This document shows, piece by piece, positions 61,895 to 64,000 of a stretch of DNA of 64,000 bases. The notes beneath the pieces were generated by a model that ran no database searches, was not told the origin of the DNA, and saw only the letters and a program-made list of their open reading frames with translations. Source of the DNA: Cheilinus undulatus (lineage: Eukaryota > Chordata > Actinopteri > Labriformes > Labridae); the NCBI RefSeq assembly GCF_018320785.1, contig NC_054865.1, forward strand, positions 38,009,398 to 38,073,397. Reading direction: 5' to 3'. Position 1 is the stretch's first letter. The number at the start of each line of letters is the position of its first letter. Both the position numbers and the translations under genes were made by a program.

Positions 61895-63639
61895 GTCATG
61901 GACACTGTCAGGGATACGCTTTAAATTAACATTAACAAAAGGTGTGATGGCTTTCATATTGTCAAACAGATTTGTTATTAAATGTTTACAGTCTGTTTTT
62001 TTTTGGTTTTTGTTTGTTTTTGTTTTTTCTTTCTTTTGAGGAGCACATAAAATTCTTCATGCCTGAGTCTTGCTTAGATTATTAGTGAGAAGAGTTGTAG
62101 AAATTTAGGTGTTGAAAGGATTTTTTTGGATGTATGAATGGTATTTGTCTAAAAGACAGGTTGTGTGATTATTTAGAAATTATGATGGACCATTTTATGC
62201 TTGCTTGGGTAAAACTCTTAAAAAGTTTTAGAATATATTGTTTTTAGGTCTTATTGTCTTTTGGTGCCTCACCAGCCAGCAGCCTTCTTGGTTTAAATCC
62301 TGGGTGGCTTGATGGATAAATGACTGTAAAATACATGTTACAGCTGACTCACCGTATCAAGAAAACATGAAGTAAGCATGATTACTAAAATCCAAATCCT
62401 TCTATACAGATATGATACGCGGTTTGACGGCAAGCTTCCTGAGCTGTTCAAACTCAGCTAAAAATTTTTGATCTCTAATAAACTACTCAAGACCTCTCCC
62501 AAGTTTAATTTGATAGATGAAAGAACATGAAGGAGCTTTTTAGCTGCAGAACTGCATGCTAAGTACATAAATATTTCAGTGTGTGGATGCATCACACTAT
62601 AATGAGCTACTTTACTCTTAGATGATGACCTAAGTGTCATACTGGAATACTCCAGTTTGGGCTGAATTTAAAACACAACATGTAAGATATGAATAACCTT
62701 TTACATGCTGTTGTCTTCTTTAGAAGATATATATAAAACCTGAGGGGGAGGAGTATTAACCCACCTGTAAAGTCTAGTCTTTGACACATATGAACAGTGT
62801 CTTGTGTGCATGAAACCTGTATGTTTTACACAGATCACCTTTCGCACCAACACAAGGGCAAGTGATCTTTTTTTAATTTCACACCCATGCTGGAAATCGT
62901 GATGGTTCTGTCGTGTTGCAGTTGTGGGTTCAGGTTACCTCTGCCTCTGGCAGGAAGTGAGCCTGCTGTGACCTTGACCTTGGCCTGCAAATCTGCTCAG
63001 TGCAGCAGAATCTCTCACTCTCTCTCTCTTTCTCTCTCTCTCTCTATGCACCTGGTCAACCACCTTTGCACATTTTATCACTTTAAGTATTTTAGCATAT
63101 TGATGTTCATTTTTTTTCGTTCCATGCTGTAATGATGCATGATGGTGTTTTATCTTCCAGTACAAATTTTGTGTGTATTTGACCTACTCTACTGCTGGAG
63201 TAAGAACAGATACTCATCATCTTAAAAAGTACTTCACAGTAAGTAGTTTGGAAGCAAATCCAAACAAAATTATTTGAATATCAAAATGTTGCTAATATTT
63301 GAAGCCTCAGTTATATGGGTTTGTCCAATAGAAGTGAAATGTAGTGGGTTTTATAGCAGGATAAGCTGTTTCAAGTTTACGAAAGACATGAGGAGGTGTC
63401 AGATGAAGCTGTTAAAACCAGTCTTTGGATTTTGATTAGGAAGAAAAAAAGCTTGTTGGGGACCAAAATAAAGACAACAGAACACTCATCTTGTCTGTTC
63501 TTCTTTTTTCTTTCCTCTCTTCTTGCTTAAAAATGAGGGAGTAAGGAAAGGTAGAGTCAGGTAAAGTCAGACTTTTCTGTTTTCTCTTGTGTTCTATTTG
63601 CGATTCCTTTCAAGTGTTATTTTGTGCTGTAATTGGCAT
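61895..63639. other. gene-free stretch
   Basis: No supported gene. It contains a CT-rich microsatellite (about 63011-63046) and otherwise AT-rich sequence in which I see nothing. Confidence 0.5.
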
Positions 63640-63990
63640 TTGGTAGGACAGGTAAGATAAATGAGATCTTCATATTGGTATAATGGGTGGTCAGAGTTGG
63701 CATGGAGGGAGGTCACTCATTTTTCAGCCTCTCTGAGGTGTGTGACACTAGTTCAGTGGTTTCCAACCTTTTTACCTTTGGGCCTCCGTACTTCCATTTG
63801 AGAATATGAACGTCAGTGATGTCTTGGCTTCTGATGCCCATTGATCTATGTAGTTGGGTTGGGGGCCCCATAAGGGGCAATGTGGTAGAGTAGGCAGCAC
63901 TGGCTTTTTTACTGGAGCTAGCATTTACTGAGCCTGGGTCTGTTGAAAGTGGCGTGTGGTGGCCACTAAGGTTTATGTTTCTATTAAGGG
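63640..63990 (+). repeat. unrecognised dispersed repeat, copy 4 (rearranged)
   Basis: GGCATGGAGGGAGGTCACTC with CAGCCTCTCTGAGGTG at the left, and GTAGAGTAGGCAGCACTGGC with TGAGCCTGGGTCTGTTGAAA at the right, match segments of copies 1-3 but in a different order. A GTGGTTTCCAACC hAT-type terminus lies between them near 63758. Confidence 0.5.
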
Positions 63991-64000
63991 CCATGCAAAG

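Noticed and set aside
1-64000. CRISPR arrays, operons, or prokaryotic mobile systems
   Set aside because: Intron-exon genes, polyadenylation signals and fish transposons show a vertebrate nuclear locus; no regular spaced repeats were found.

Overview
The window reads as vertebrate, almost certainly teleost, nuclear DNA. It is AT-rich and split into introns with GT/AG junctions. It is full of Tc1-like elements, hAT-type MITEs, LINE 3' ends and tRNA-derived SINEs of the kinds common in fish. No bacterial, organellar or viral features and no CRISPR array were seen.

Layout. Positions 1-13080 (+ strand) hold the 3' half of apba2 (Mint2/X11-beta): the end of the PTB domain, two PDZ domains and the 3' UTR. 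Convergent to it are three minus-strand genes arranged head to tail: an HMG-box gene of the TCF/LEF type (33232 to 26749), terb2 (24268 to 21726) and sord (19407 to 15759). I rebuilt all three from ATG to stop with phase-consistent splice sites. They encode 426, 200 and 354 residues. The terb2-sord pair matches the gene neighbourhood of human chromosome 15q21, which supports both calls. Sord is a housekeeping polyol-pathway enzyme. Terb2 is a meiotic telomere-attachment protein. The HMG-box gene has a TCF/LEF DNA-binding domain but no recognisable beta-catenin-binding N terminus, and I give it no symbol.

From about 35.5 kb to the end I find no convincing gene. There is a possible noncoding 5' exon on the + strand (ending at a donor after 35944) and one orphan exon-like ORF (60319-60409). 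They could belong to a gene with a very long intron that runs past the right edge. The rest is a repeat-rich desert. It includes a Tc1-like element carrying three later insertions, hAT-type MITEs with clear target-site duplications, a TTAA-flanked element, several copies of one tRNA-type SINE, and a repeat family with at least four diverged copies that I do not recognise.

The most unusual single object is at 20784-20926. A SINE head is fused, across a 6-nt microhomology, to a 70-bp exact copy of the sord intron 6/exon 7 boundary and ends in an A-run, as expected of a template switch during retrotransposition. The most interesting genes are the divergent TCF/LEF-like HMG gene and a terb2 whose C-terminal tail is cysteine-rich.
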